Of a stretch of DNA of 64,000 nucleotides, positions 14,607 through 23,073 are shown one piece after another. This stretch comes from Aldehydirespirator sp965204415 (lineage in GTDB: Bacteria > Actinomycetota > Acidimicrobiia > Acidimicrobiales > Aldehydirespiratoraceae). Made by a program: the position numbers and the translations under genes. Numbering within the stretch: the stretch's first letter is position 1; each line of letters begins with the position of its first letter. The notes under the pieces were generated by a model. The model saw nothing but the letters and a program-made list of their open reading frames with translations, made no database searches and was not told the origin of the DNA. The stretch covers positions 1,364,001 to 1,428,000 of the forward strand of contig CBDBEL010000004.1 of assembly GCA_965204415.1 (NCBI GenBank), read 5' to 3'.

Positions 14607-15641
14607 CTACGGCATGTCCAGCAAGGCGTCGACGGCGGCTGCGGGGGTGATCTCACCTTGCTCGACGGCTTGCTCGAGTTCGGCTCGGCGGTCGGCTACG
14701 CCGGGCTGTGACTCGAACTGCTCTAGCAGGCGGCGCTCCAACAACACCTGCATCCAGGCCAGGCGGCCCCGGGCCCGGCGGCGGGCCAGGCCTCCGGAGG
14801 CTTCGAGCAGGCGGCGATGCTCGACTATGCGGTCCCACAGCTCGTCCACTCCTGAGCCGGTCGCTGCCGAGACCGTCATCACCGGGGGCGGCCCGTCCTC
14901 TCTCGTCGGAGCCAGCAGGGGCAGGGCCCGGCGGAGCTCGGCCGCGGCCAGCCGGGCAGCCTGCTCGCCGGGGCCGTCGGCCTTGTTGACCGCGAGCACG
15001 TCGGCCACCTCCAGCACTCCCCGCTTCACCGCCTGGAGCTCGTCACCCGCGCCGGCCAGCATGAGCACGCACAGGCAGTCCACCGAGGCGTGGACCGCGG
15101 CCTCAGACTGGCCGACGCCGACGGTCTCCACCAGTACGACGTCGTAGCCGGCCGCCTCCAGCACGGTGATCGAGCGCGGGGTGGTGCTGGTCACGCCGCC
15201 GAGCATTCCGGCGGTGGGCGAGGGCCGTATGAAGGCGCCCTCGTCGGCGGCCAGGCGGGCCATGCGAGTCTTGTCGCCCAGGATCGATCCGCCCGTGACC
15301 ATGCTCGACGGGTCCACGGCCAGCACGCCGACCCGGTGGCCGGCGGCGGTGAGCCGGATGCCGAGGGAGTCGATCAGCGTCGACTTGCCCGCGCCCGGGA
15401 CGCCGCTGATGCCCACCCGGTGGGCTCCCCCAGCATGGGGCAGCAGCTCCGACAGCAGGTCTTGGGCGAGAGCACGGTCATCGGGCCGGGTCGATTCCAC
15501 CAGGGTGATGGCGCGGCCCATGGCGGTGCGGTCGCCCGCCAGCACGCCGACGACCAGTTCGGACGCAGGCTCGGCCTCGAGTCCCACGCCTGCGCCGCCC
15601 AACTCACGAGATTCCGGGAGCAGAGGGGAAATACGCCCCAA
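14607..15641 (-). CDS. meaB: MeaB/ArgK-family GTPase, methylmalonyl-CoA mutase chaperone
   Basis: A 344-residue G3E-type GTPase that loads and protects adenosylcobalamin in methylmalonyl-CoA mutase. GVPGAGKST (P-loop), AVDPSS, ETVGVGQSE (switch region) and NKADG (base recognition) are intact, and the C-terminal dimerisation arm (RLAWMQVLLERRLLEQF) is complete. It lies 27 bp downstream of the mutase on the same strand, the standard pairing. The exact start is uncertain: the listed one is a TTG, with a GTG option about 20 codons in. A second copy of its 3' third lies at 12548-12943. Confidence 0.93.
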   Translation of the reverse strand: MGRISPLLPESRELGGAGVGLEAEPASELVVGVLAGDRTAMGRAITLVESTRPDDRALAQDLLSELLPHAGGAHRVGISGVPGAGKSTLIDSLGIRLTAAGHRVGVLAVDPSSMVTGGSILGDKTRMARLAADEGAFIRPSPTAGMLGGVTSTTPRSITVLEAAGYDVVLVETVGVGQSEAAVHASVDCLCVLMLAGAGDELQAVKRGVLEVADVLAVNKADGPGEQAARLAAAELRRALPLLAPTREDGPPPVMTVSAATGSGVDELWDRIVEHRRLLEASGGLARRRARGRLAWMQVLLERRLLEQFESQPGVADRRAELEQAVEQGEITPAAAVDALLDMP

Positions 15642-15668
15642 GACCGCCGGAATATCGCTTGGATCCGA

Positions 15669-17834
15669 TCACGACAGGTGCTCCAAAAGTTCGGCGGCCG
15701 CCTCGGCTATCACCGTTCCGGGCTGGTACACAGCAACTGCGCCCGACGCCAGCAACTCGTCCACGTCGGCGTCGGGGACGACCCCGCCGACGACGATGGC
15801 AATGTCGTCGCGTTCGAGCCGGTGCAATGCGGCGCGCAGCTCCGGCACCAGCGTCAGGTGCCCGGCGGCCAGCGAGGACACCCCGACCACATGCACGTCG
15901 GCCTCGACCGCCTGGCGGGCGACCTCGGCCGGGGTGGCGAACAGCGGCCCCACGTCGACGTCGAATCCCAGATCGGCGAAGGCGGTGGCGATCACCTTCT
16001 GGCCCCGGTCGTGGCCGTCCTGTCCGACCTTGGCCACCAGGATGCGGGGCCGGCGGCCGCGGCGGGCCGCGAATTCGTCCACCCGGCTTCGCACGGCGTC
16101 GATCCCACCGGCCCCGGCACCATCGCCCGAGCCCGGGCCGCGGGCCTCGTTGCGGTACACGCCCTCCACTGATCGGATCTCTGCCACATGACGACCGTAG
16201 ACGGTTTCGAGCGCGTCGCTGATCTCCCCGACCGTCGCATGGGCCCGGGCCGCGTCGATCGACAGGGCCAGCAGGTTGCCCTCGCCGCTGCGGGCGGCCG
16301 CCGTCAAGGCGTCCAAGGCAGCCTGCAGAGGCTCGGGGTCCCGCTCGGCCCGCAGCTGTTCCAGCCGGGCCATCTGGGACCGGCGGACCTCGGCGTTGTC
16401 GATGCGGCGGACCTCCACCGCAGCGCCCGCGCCGCTTGCGACCCGGTAGCGGTTCACGCCGATCACGGCCTGGCGGCCCGAGTCGATCCGGGCCTGGGCA
16501 CGGGCCGCGGCCTCCTCGATGCGGAGCTTGGGCAGGCCGTTGGAGATGGCCGCAGCCATCCCGCCCAGCTCCTCCACCTCGCAGATGTGGTCCCAGGCCC
16601 GATCGGCCAGCAGCTTGGTGAGCTGCTCCACGTGATAGCTGCCGCCCCAGGGGTCCACCGTCCGGGTGATGCCCGACTCGTGCTGCAAGAACAGCTGGGT
16701 GTTGCGGGCGATGCGAGCCGAGAAGTCGGTGGGCAGGGCCAGCGCCTCGTCGAAGGCGTTGGTGTGCAGCGACTGGGTGTGGCCCTGGACCGCCGCCATG
16801 GCCTCGACGCAGGTGCGGACCACGTTGTTGTAGGGATCCTGGGCGGTGAGGCTCCAGCCGCTGGTCTGGCAGTGGGTCCGCAGGCACAGCGAGCGGGGGT
16901 CCCGGGGCTCGAACCGGCTCATCAGCCGGGTCCACAGCAGGCGGGCGGCCCGCAGCTTGGCCACCTCCATGAAGAAGTTCATGCCCACGCACCAGAAGAA
17001 GCTGAGCCGGGGCGCGAACTCGTCGATGCCGAGCCCGGCGGCGAGCCCGGCCCGGGCGTACTCCACGCCGTCGGCGAGGGTGTAGGCCAGCTCGATGTCG
17101 AGGGTGGCCCCGGCCTCCTGCATGTGGTAGCCGGACACCGAGATCGAGTTGAACCGCGGCATCCGCTCGGCGGTGAAGGCGATGATGTCGGCCACGATCC
17201 GCATCGACGGCGCCGGCGGGTAGATGAACGTGTTGCGGACCATGAACTCCTTGAGGATGTCGTTCTGGATGGTCCCGGCGAGCTGCTCGGGCTTGACGCC
17301 CTGCTCCTCGGCGGCCACCACGTAGAGGGCCAGCACCGGCAGCACCGCGCCGTTCATGGTCATCGACACGGTCATCTCGTCGAGGGGGATGCCGTCGAAC
17401 AGGACCCGCATGTCGAGGATCGAGTCGATGGCCACCCCGGCCATGCCGACGTCGCCGGCCACCCTGGGGTTGTCGGAGTCGTAGCCCCGGTGGGTGGGCA
17501 GATCGAAGGCGACCGACAGGCCCCGCTGGCCGGCGGTGAGGTTGCGGCGGTAGAAGGCGTTGGACTCCTCGGCGGTGGAGAAGCCCGCGTACTGGCGGAT
17601 CGTCCACGGCCGGGTCACGTACATGGTGGGATAGGGCCCCCGCACGAACGGAGGCAGGCCCGGGTAGCTGCCCACGAAGCCGGCGCCCTCGAGGTCGCCC
17701 GGACCGGCCAGCGGCGGGACCGGGATGCCCTCGGGCGTCTCGAAGACGGGCCCGTCGGTGGGCGCTGCAGCCGGGCGGGCCGCGGCATCGCCGTCGCGCA
17801 GCTCGACCCGCGAGAAGTCTGGGATCGTGGTCAC
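15669..17834 (-). CDS. scpA: Methylmalonyl-CoA mutase, single-chain catalytic subunit
   Basis: A 721-residue B12 enzyme interconverting (R)-methylmalonyl-CoA and succinyl-CoA, used in propionate, branched-chain and odd-chain degradation. The catalytic barrel begins with FVRGPYPTMYVTRPWTIRQY, and FDLPTHRGYDSDNP, NTFIYPPAPSMRIVADII, GYHMQEAGAT and HESGITRTVDPWGGSY are all typical. The C-terminal cobalamin domain has KVGQDGHDRGQKV, with the cobalt-ligand His. Length equals that of full MutB/ScpA proteins, without a separate small subunit in view. Start is GTG at 17834. It forms a unit with meaB. Confidence 0.97.
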   Translation of the reverse strand: MTTIPDFSRVELRDGDAAARPAAAPTDGPVFETPEGIPVPPLAGPGDLEGAGFVGSYPGLPPFVRGPYPTMYVTRPWTIRQYAGFSTAEESNAFYRRNLTAGQRGLSVAFDLPTHRGYDSDNPRVAGDVGMAGVAIDSILDMRVLFDGIPLDEMTVSMTMNGAVLPVLALYVVAAEEQGVKPEQLAGTIQNDILKEFMVRNTFIYPPAPSMRIVADIIAFTAERMPRFNSISVSGYHMQEAGATLDIELAYTLADGVEYARAGLAAGLGIDEFAPRLSFFWCVGMNFFMEVAKLRAARLLWTRLMSRFEPRDPRSLCLRTHCQTSGWSLTAQDPYNNVVRTCVEAMAAVQGHTQSLHTNAFDEALALPTDFSARIARNTQLFLQHESGITRTVDPWGGSYHVEQLTKLLADRAWDHICEVEELGGMAAAISNGLPKLRIEEAAARAQARIDSGRQAVIGVNRYRVASGAGAAVEVRRIDNAEVRRSQMARLEQLRAERDPEPLQAALDALTAAARSGEGNLLALSIDAARAHATVGEISDALETVYGRHVAEIRSVEGVYRNEARGPGSGDGAGAGGIDAVRSRVDEFAARRGRRPRILVAKVGQDGHDRGQKVIATAFADLGFDVDVGPLFATPAEVARQAVEADVHVVGVSSLAAGHLTLVPELRAALHRLERDDIAIVVGGVVPDADVDELLASGAVAVYQPGTVIAEAAAELLEHLS

Positions 17835-17890
17835 GGCCCCGCCGAGTCTAACTAGGCCTCAATCTGGCTGACCCAGCACCCGGGCCGGGA

Positions 17891-18232
17891 TCAGCCGAGG
17901 AGGTCGTTGAGGTCGATGACCATCAGGACGGACAGCAGCCCGATGATCCCCGAATTGAGCGCGGTGATCAGCCACCGGTACCGGTGCCTGGTCCGCTGGA
18001 AGCGCCGGATGCTCAGGACGTTGAACACGATGGCGACCGAGCCGACGGCCAGGCCGATGCCCGAGCCCACTCCCGAGGCGATGCCGGCTGCGGGCAGCAG
18101 CCACGGGAACAGCACGTAGAACAGGAAGCAGCGGACCCCCGACACCACCACCGAGGTGCTGAAGACCCGCTCGGCGGGGGCGCTCGCCGGGCTGTCAGAC
18201 CGGGAGGTGGCGGGGTCGGCGGCCGCGGTCAC
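17891..18232 (-). CDS. Small integral membrane protein
   Basis: A 113-residue protein with a polar N-terminus and three probable membrane segments (CFLFYVLFPWLLPAAGIA, GIGLAVGSVAIVFNVLSI and ALNSGIIGLLSVLMVIDL) separated by a basic loop RRFQRTRHRYRW. The positive loop suggests an outside N-terminus or a re-entrant topology. It is conserved in style with small actinobacterial membrane proteins of unknown function. It sits between the mutase and the cysteine hydrolase on the same strand. Confidence 0.65.
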   Translation of the reverse strand: MTAAADPATSRSDSPASAPAERVFSTSVVVSGVRCFLFYVLFPWLLPAAGIASGVGSGIGLAVGSVAIVFNVLSIRRFQRTRHRYRWLITALNSGIIGLLSVLMVIDLNDLLG

Positions 18233-18283
18233 CGCCCTAGCGTGCCACGCCCCGGGCGCGGCGACACCGCCGAGTGCGGAGGC

Positions 18284-18892
18284 TCAGCCCAGAGCGGCCA
18301 GCACGGAGTCGGTGTCGGTGACCGTCGAGACGTTCTGGAGGGCGTAGTCCACCGCCACCCGGTGCCACTCCGCGTCGAACGAGCCGGCTGCGTCCTCCGG
18401 GAACACGACGTAGTAGCCGAGGTCTGCGCCGGTGCGCGCCGTGTGGGACATGGCCATGTTGGTGAGCACGCCGCTGAGGATGAGGGTGTCCCGACCGAAG
18501 CCCTTCATCATGGTGTCGAGCCTGGTGTCGTGGAAGGCGCTCATGCGCATCTTCTCGATGATGAAGTCGCCCTCCTTCGGAGCGGTGGCCGGCGACGGCT
18601 CCGCTCCCCAGGTGCCGCGGTCGAGGCTGCCCGAGGACGCCACCGCCTCGAAGAGGCCCGCGTTCACCTTGAAGCCCGGCGAGCCCGGCTCCACGATGAA
18701 CCACACGTGCAGCACGGGGATGCCGAGCTCGCGGCACCGGTCCGCGAGGCGGTTGATGTTGGCTTCGAGGTTCTGCTCGGCGTGGTGGGCGCGGGACTCG
18801 GGGGTCGAGAAGGCCCCGCCCTCGGTGAGGGACGCGTTCTGCATGTCCTGGATGATCAGGGCACAGCGTCCGGGGTCCAGTTCCAGTGCCAT
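18284..18892 (-). CDS. Isochorismatase-like cysteine hydrolase lacking the catalytic Cys
   Basis: A 202-residue alpha/beta protein of the isochorismatase/nicotinamidase superfamily, whose members hydrolyse amides or vinyl ethers with an Asp-Lys-Cys triad. D16 (ALIIQDMQN) and K114 (IIEKMRMSAF) are present, and the cis-peptide loop SGVLTN is intact. The residue that should be Cys in TNxC is Ala147 (TNMAMSHTART). It may therefore be inactive, use another mechanism or have a binding role. AAGGAGG precedes the ATG at 18892. It is the distal gene of the strand that includes the SMP-30 lactonase and the molybdenum hydroxylase. Confidence 0.88.
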   Translation of the reverse strand: MALELDPGRCALIIQDMQNASLTEGGAFSTPESRAHHAEQNLEANINRLADRCRELGIPVLHVWFIVEPGSPGFKVNAGLFEAVASSGSLDRGTWGAEPSPATAPKEGDFIIEKMRMSAFHDTRLDTMMKGFGRDTLILSGVLTNMAMSHTARTGADLGYYVVFPEDAAGSFDAEWHRVAVDYALQNVSTVTDTDSVLAALG

Positions 18893-18977
18893 GGGGCCTC
18901 CTTGGAAGTTGAGCTGTGGACTCGGCGAGTCCGGTTCCGGTTGTGGATGCGGATGCGGCCGGCGCCCGTGGGTGCCC

Positions 18978-19889
18978 TCAGGCCCCCATGAACGCCTCGC
19001 GGTGGGGTCCGACGACGGTCGGCAGCGCCCGCACCGTGGTGGACGACGCGAAGAACAGGGTGTGGAAGTCGGGTCCTCCCCAGTGCAGGTTGGCCACCAC
19101 TTCGTCGATCTCGACGACGCCGAGGTGGTTCGCGCCGGAGTCGAACACCCACACGCCGCCGGGGCCGGTCACCCAGATGTTGCCCTGCTCGTCGCACTTC
19201 ATGCCGTCGGGCACGCCGTCCACGTCCTCGGAGACCAGGCCGTCGACGAACACGTCGCCGCCGCTGAGGGCGCCGTCGGCGTCCACGCTGTACACCCGCA
19301 CCAGGGCGTGGGTGGTGTCGTTGATGTACAGCAGCGACTCGTCGGGCGAGAAGCACAGGCCGTTGGGCTGGTCGAAGGTGTCCTGCTCCACGCAGAGCTG
19401 CGTGGCGCCGTCGGCGCCGGGCGCCACCCGGAACACGCCCTGCCAGCCCAGCTCGCGGGGCCGCTCCACGCCGAAGCCGGGCATGCGGCCGTACCAGGGG
19501 TCGGAGAAGTAGATCGTGCCGTCGGCGCGCACCACCACGTCGTTGGGGCTGTTCAGCTCGACGCCCTCGTAGTGGGAGGCGACCGTCTCGCGGCTGCCGT
19601 CGGGGCGCTCCCGCATGACCTTGGAGGTGGAGTGCTCGCACACGATCAGGTTCAGGTCCGCATCGTAGGTCATGCCGTTGCACTTGTCGGCCGGCCGGAG
19701 CACCTCGGTCACCTCCCCGTCCTGCCAGCGGCGGCGCACGTCGGCGGGCATGTCCGAGAAGAGCAGGTGGTGGTCCCGGGGATGCCAGATCGGGCCCTCG
19801 GTGAAGGTGAAGCCGCTGCCGATCACCTCGACCGCGGCGTCGGGGTCAACGAGTTCCCAGAACCTGTCGTCGTTGGCGCGCAGGGTCAT
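18978..19889 (-). CDS. SMP-30/gluconolactonase family six-bladed propeller
   Basis: A 303-residue lactone hydrolase-type protein. FTFTEGPIWHPRDHHLLFSD carries the metal-binding Glu, ELNSPNDVVV the Asn, and VDGVPDGMKCDEQGNIWV the catalytic Asp region; blade repeats with YFSDP and LYINDTT support a propeller. The family opens sugar or other lactones using a divalent metal. AGGAGG lies 7 nt before the ATG. It follows the molybdenum hydroxylase genes by about 58 bp on the same strand, suggesting that an oxidised ring product is opened here; that pathway is inference. Confidence 0.9.
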   Translation of the reverse strand: MTLRANDDRFWELVDPDAAVEVIGSGFTFTEGPIWHPRDHHLLFSDMPADVRRRWQDGEVTEVLRPADKCNGMTYDADLNLIVCEHSTSKVMRERPDGSRETVASHYEGVELNSPNDVVVRADGTIYFSDPWYGRMPGFGVERPRELGWQGVFRVAPGADGATQLCVEQDTFDQPNGLCFSPDESLLYINDTTHALVRVYSVDADGALSGGDVFVDGLVSEDVDGVPDGMKCDEQGNIWVTGPGGVWVFDSGANHLGVVEIDEVVANLHWGGPDFHTLFFASSTTVRALPTVVGPHREAFMGA

Positions 19890-19947
19890 TGTTCATCCTC
19901 CTGTAACGGGTTCAGTGTGAACGGGCTTGCAGAGCGTGGCGAGAACG

Positions 19948-21048
19948 TCAGGGCCCCCAGGTCTTGGCGGACGTCGCGGCGTTGATCGACAGCTCCTCGT
20001 CGAAAGCGACCACCCGGCCGTCGCGGCGGGGCTCGCCCCCGCCGTCGCGCTTGACGTCGAGGGCGGCCAGCACCCGCTCGGGGGTGATGGGGAACTCCGT
20101 GACCCACACGCCCACGGCGTCGTGGATGGCGTTGGCGATGGCCGCGGGCTGGGCGTTGTTGGCCATCTCGCCGATGCCCTTGGCGCCGTAGGGCCCGCCC
20201 GAGGAGGGGTTCTCCATGAGCACGTTGTTGATCTCGGGGAGCCCGTCCATGGTCGGCACGTGGTAGGTGTTCATGCCGTCACCCCGGTGCTCGGCGCTCG
20301 GGTAGTACGGGTAGCAGGTTTCCAGCACGCCGAAGCCCAGGCCCATCACCGCGCCGCCCTCGACCTGGCCCTCCACCAGGGTCGGGTTCATGGCCCGGCC
20401 GATGTCGTAGGTCTGGGTGAGGCTCAGCACCCGCACGTCGCCGGTCTCGTCGTCCACCTCGACGGTGGCCGCGCAGGCCGCGTAGGAGATGGCCGCGTGG
20501 GGCGGCTTGTCCACCGCGCCGGTCTCGGGGTCGACGATGGCCGCGCCGGGGTTGAGGTGGGCGCCGTCGCCGGTCAGGAGCTCGCCGTGAACGAAGGTGG
20601 CCGCGCCGGCCACCTCGTCCACTCCCATGGACTTGGCCGGCGTGCCCTTGACCGACACCGCGCCGTCGGCGACCTCGAGGTCGGCGGGGTCGATCTCCAG
20701 CTCACGCGACGCCACCGCCAGGATGCGCTCGCGCACCTGGCGGGCCGCCTTGAGCACCGCGTTGCCGGCCACGAACGTGGCCCGCGACGCGAACGTGCCG
20801 GTGCACATGGGCGACGAGTCGGTGTTGGAGTTGTCGTAGGTCACCCAGTCGTAGGGCACGCCGATGGTCTCGGCCACGATCTGCGACTGGACGGTCTTGG
20901 AGCCGTTGCCGATGTCGGCCGTGCCCGAGAACACGTCCACCCGCCCGTCGGGCTTGACCTTGATCCAGGCCTGCGACGGATCGCCGTTCTGGTTCATGCC
21001 TGTCGGGTACTCGACGGTGGCGAGCCCCTTGCCAAGATGCAGAGCCAT
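19948..21048 (-). CDS. Molybdenum hydroxylase large subunit, C-terminal half (split gene)
   Basis: A 366-residue protein corresponding to the second half of the Mo-binding subunit of xanthine dehydrogenase-type enzymes. Its own start at 21048 has AGGAGGAG 7 nt upstream, so it is translated separately. GTADIGNGSKTVQSQIVAE is the pterin-binding part, TYDIGRAMNPTLVEGQVEGG the central motif, and GAKGIGEMAN includes the Glu expected to act as active-site base. The N-terminal half is encoded by the preceding gene, 94 bp upstream. The two polypeptides must associate to complete the Moco site. Confidence 0.88.
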   Translation of the reverse strand: MALHLGKGLATVEYPTGMNQNGDPSQAWIKVKPDGRVDVFSGTADIGNGSKTVQSQIVAETIGVPYDWVTYDNSNTDSSPMCTGTFASRATFVAGNAVLKAARQVRERILAVASRELEIDPADLEVADGAVSVKGTPAKSMGVDEVAGAATFVHGELLTGDGAHLNPGAAIVDPETGAVDKPPHAAISYAACAATVEVDDETGDVRVLSLTQTYDIGRAMNPTLVEGQVEGGAVMGLGFGVLETCYPYYPSAEHRGDGMNTYHVPTMDGLPEINNVLMENPSSGGPYGAKGIGEMANNAQPAAIANAIHDAVGVWVTEFPITPERVLAALDVKRDGGGEPRRDGRVVAFDEELSINAATSAKTWGP

Positions 21049-21142
21049 CAGTGCGCTCCTCCTGGCTGTGTTCGGCCCACTATCCCCCGCGGCTCCGTCC
21101 TTGAGCCGCTCGCGGGACGGGGGCTGATCGTGCGCGTCATCC

Positions 21143-22513
21143 TCAGTGACCTCCTGATCCGATCTGGGCCGCGAGATGATCCGGCAGCATGTCGCCGGAG
21201 CGCTCCTCCCGGGACATCGCTCGCAGGTCGTCGCGCAACTCGGTGCCGGTGGCCGAGGCCAGCGACTGGAGCACTTCCACAGTGCTGGGATCCTCGTATG
21301 CGATGCCGTTGGGCGAGGTGTCGTTGACCCGGTTGGCGTTCTTGAGCCGGAACTCGTAGGGGTCCATCCCCAGTTCCTTGGCGACCCGCTCGGCGTGCAC
21401 CTCGATGGCGGTGGACAGGCCGGTGACGCCGTAGCCCCGCATGGCGGTGGTGGGGATGCGGTTGGTGAAGACCACGTAGCCGTCGAAGTGCAGGTTGGGG
21501 ATGCTGTACGCGCCGGTGTGGTGGAAGCTGTGCTTGGTGACGCCGTACACCGAGAAGCGGCCGTAGGCGCCGGCGTCGTGGATGCTGAGCATCTTGCGCC
21601 CCAGGATCCACCCGTCACGGCTGACCGCATCGATGATCTCCATGTGCCAGGGGCCGCGGTTGCCCGAGGCGAGCATCTCCTCCTCCCGGGTCCAGCGCCA
21701 CTTGACGGGCCGCCCCGACTTCAGGGCAGCCAGCGCGGTCAGGGTGTCGGAGGCGGTGTCGACCTTGCCGCCGAATCCGCCGCCGACGGTTCCGCCCACC
21801 ATCTTGACCTCGCTCATGGGCATCTGGAGATGGGAGCAGACCACGCCCAGCGAGAAGTACATGGCCTGGGTGCAGGTGTGGATGGTCAGGCGGCCGTCGG
21901 GCTCGGGAACGGCCACGCACACCTGGGTCTCCAGGGGCGCCTGCTCCTGGGACTGGGTCCGGTAGACGCCCGACACGATCAAATCGGCTGCGTCGAAGGC
22001 CGCCCCGATGTCGCCCTTGCGGATCTGGCGGACGTCGAGGTTCCCCTCGTACTGGTCGTACCAGTTGCCGAAGGCGTCGTTGACGACCGGTGCGTCGTCG
22101 TCGAAGGCGAGGCGCACGTCGAACAGCGCAGGCAGCTCCTCGTAGTCCACCTCGATGGCGGCGCACGCAGCCCGGGCCTGCTCGAGGCTGTCGGCGGCGA
22201 CCAGCGCCACCGGCTGGCCCCGGTAGCGGACGTGCTCCTTCGCGAGCAGCGGCTCGTCGCCGGGAATGCCCGCGCCGGACAGGTGGCCGTACACCAGCAA
22301 GGGCACGTCGGCGTGGGTGACGACCGCGTGCACGCCGGCCATGGCCTCGGCCCCGGAGACGTCGAGTCGGGTGATCCGAGCGTGGTGGTGCGCTGACCGA
22401 AGGGCCGCGGCGTGCAGCATGCCTGGCACCCGCACATCGTCCACGTAGGTGGTGCGGCCGGTCACATGGCCCACACCGTCATAGCGCGGCAGGCGGGCTC
22501 CTACGACCTTCAT
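21143..22513 (-). CDS. Molybdenum hydroxylase large subunit, N-terminal half (split gene)
   Basis: A 456-residue protein covering the first half of the Mo-binding subunit. DGVGHVTGRTTYVDDVRVPGML and RSAHHHARI begin the hammerhead domain, and GGTVGGGFGGK, the glycine loop contacting the molybdopterin, is intact. NRIPTTAMRGYGV is the usual substrate-channel motif, and the protein ends after AERVAKELGMDPYEFRLKN and a polar tail. AAGGAGG is 6 nt before the ATG. Together with the next gene it gives about 822 residues, a little longer than a normal single chain. Confidence 0.9.
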   Translation of the reverse strand: MKVVGARLPRYDGVGHVTGRTTYVDDVRVPGMLHAAALRSAHHHARITRLDVSGAEAMAGVHAVVTHADVPLLVYGHLSGAGIPGDEPLLAKEHVRYRGQPVALVAADSLEQARAACAAIEVDYEELPALFDVRLAFDDDAPVVNDAFGNWYDQYEGNLDVRQIRKGDIGAAFDAADLIVSGVYRTQSQEQAPLETQVCVAVPEPDGRLTIHTCTQAMYFSLGVVCSHLQMPMSEVKMVGGTVGGGFGGKVDTASDTLTALAALKSGRPVKWRWTREEEMLASGNRGPWHMEIIDAVSRDGWILGRKMLSIHDAGAYGRFSVYGVTKHSFHHTGAYSIPNLHFDGYVVFTNRIPTTAMRGYGVTGLSTAIEVHAERVAKELGMDPYEFRLKNANRVNDTSPNGIAYEDPSTVEVLQSLASATGTELRDDLRAMSREERSGDMLPDHLAAQIGSGGH

Positions 22514-22550
22514 GATGGACCTCCTTGCGACGTGATGCGGACAGCGGCCC

Positions 22551-23072
22551 TCACGACTCGGCTCCCGCGATGGTCACGTAGGTGTTGTTGGCGCTGGACG
22601 CCGTCGACCCGACGTCGAACTCCTCGCCCCGGGCGACCGCGGCCACCGCTTCGAGGATCTTCACGTACCCGGTGCAGCGGCAGTAGTGCCCGGCCAGGGC
22701 CTCGCCGATCGCGCCGGTGTCGGCCGAGCCGCCCGCATCGACGTAGGCGGTGGCCGCCACGACCATGCCGTCGGTGCAGAACCCGCACTGGGCCGCATAG
22801 TGGTGGATGAAGGCCTGCTGGACCCTGGACAGGTCCTCGGGCGTGCCCAGGCCCTCGACGGTGACGACTTCGGCGCCGTCCAGCGTGCAGACCGCGGTGA
22901 GGCACGAGCGGCGGGGCTGGCCGTCCACCAGCACGGTGCAGGCCCCGCAGCCGCCCGACTCGCAGCCGGCCTTGGGGCTGGTGATGTCGAGCTCCTCGCG
23001 CAGGACGGTCAGCAGCGAGGTAAGCGGCGGCGACTGCACCGTCCGGGCCGCGGAGTTGACGGTCAGTTCCAT
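22551..23072 (-). CDS. Molybdenum hydroxylase [2Fe-2S] subunit
   Basis: A 173-residue electron-transfer subunit with two [2Fe-2S] centres. The plant-type ferredoxin motif is CESGGCGACTVLVDG with a later Cys in RRSCLTAV, and the helical domain has CGFCTDGM and CRCTGY. The ATG at 23072 (MELTVN) is chosen over one 12 nt earlier because GGAGG sits 5 nt before it and it directly follows the FAD-subunit stop. It transfers electrons from the Mo site to FAD. Gene order FAD, FeS, Mo is typical of CoxM-CoxS-CoxL relatives. Confidence 0.95.
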   Translation of the reverse strand: MELTVNSAARTVQSPPLTSLLTVLREELDITSPKAGCESGGCGACTVLVDGQPRRSCLTAVCTLDGAEVVTVEGLGTPEDLSRVQQAFIHHYAAQCGFCTDGMVVAATAYVDAGGSADTGAIGEALAGHYCRCTGYVKILEAVAAVARGEEFDVGSTASSANNTYVTIAGAES

Positions 23073-23073
23073 G

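Noticed and set aside
15604..17855. Long open frames overlapping methylmalonyl-CoA mutase on both strands
   Set aside because: They are Arg/Pro/His-rich shadows of the mutase gene in GC-rich DNA and contain no domain motifs.
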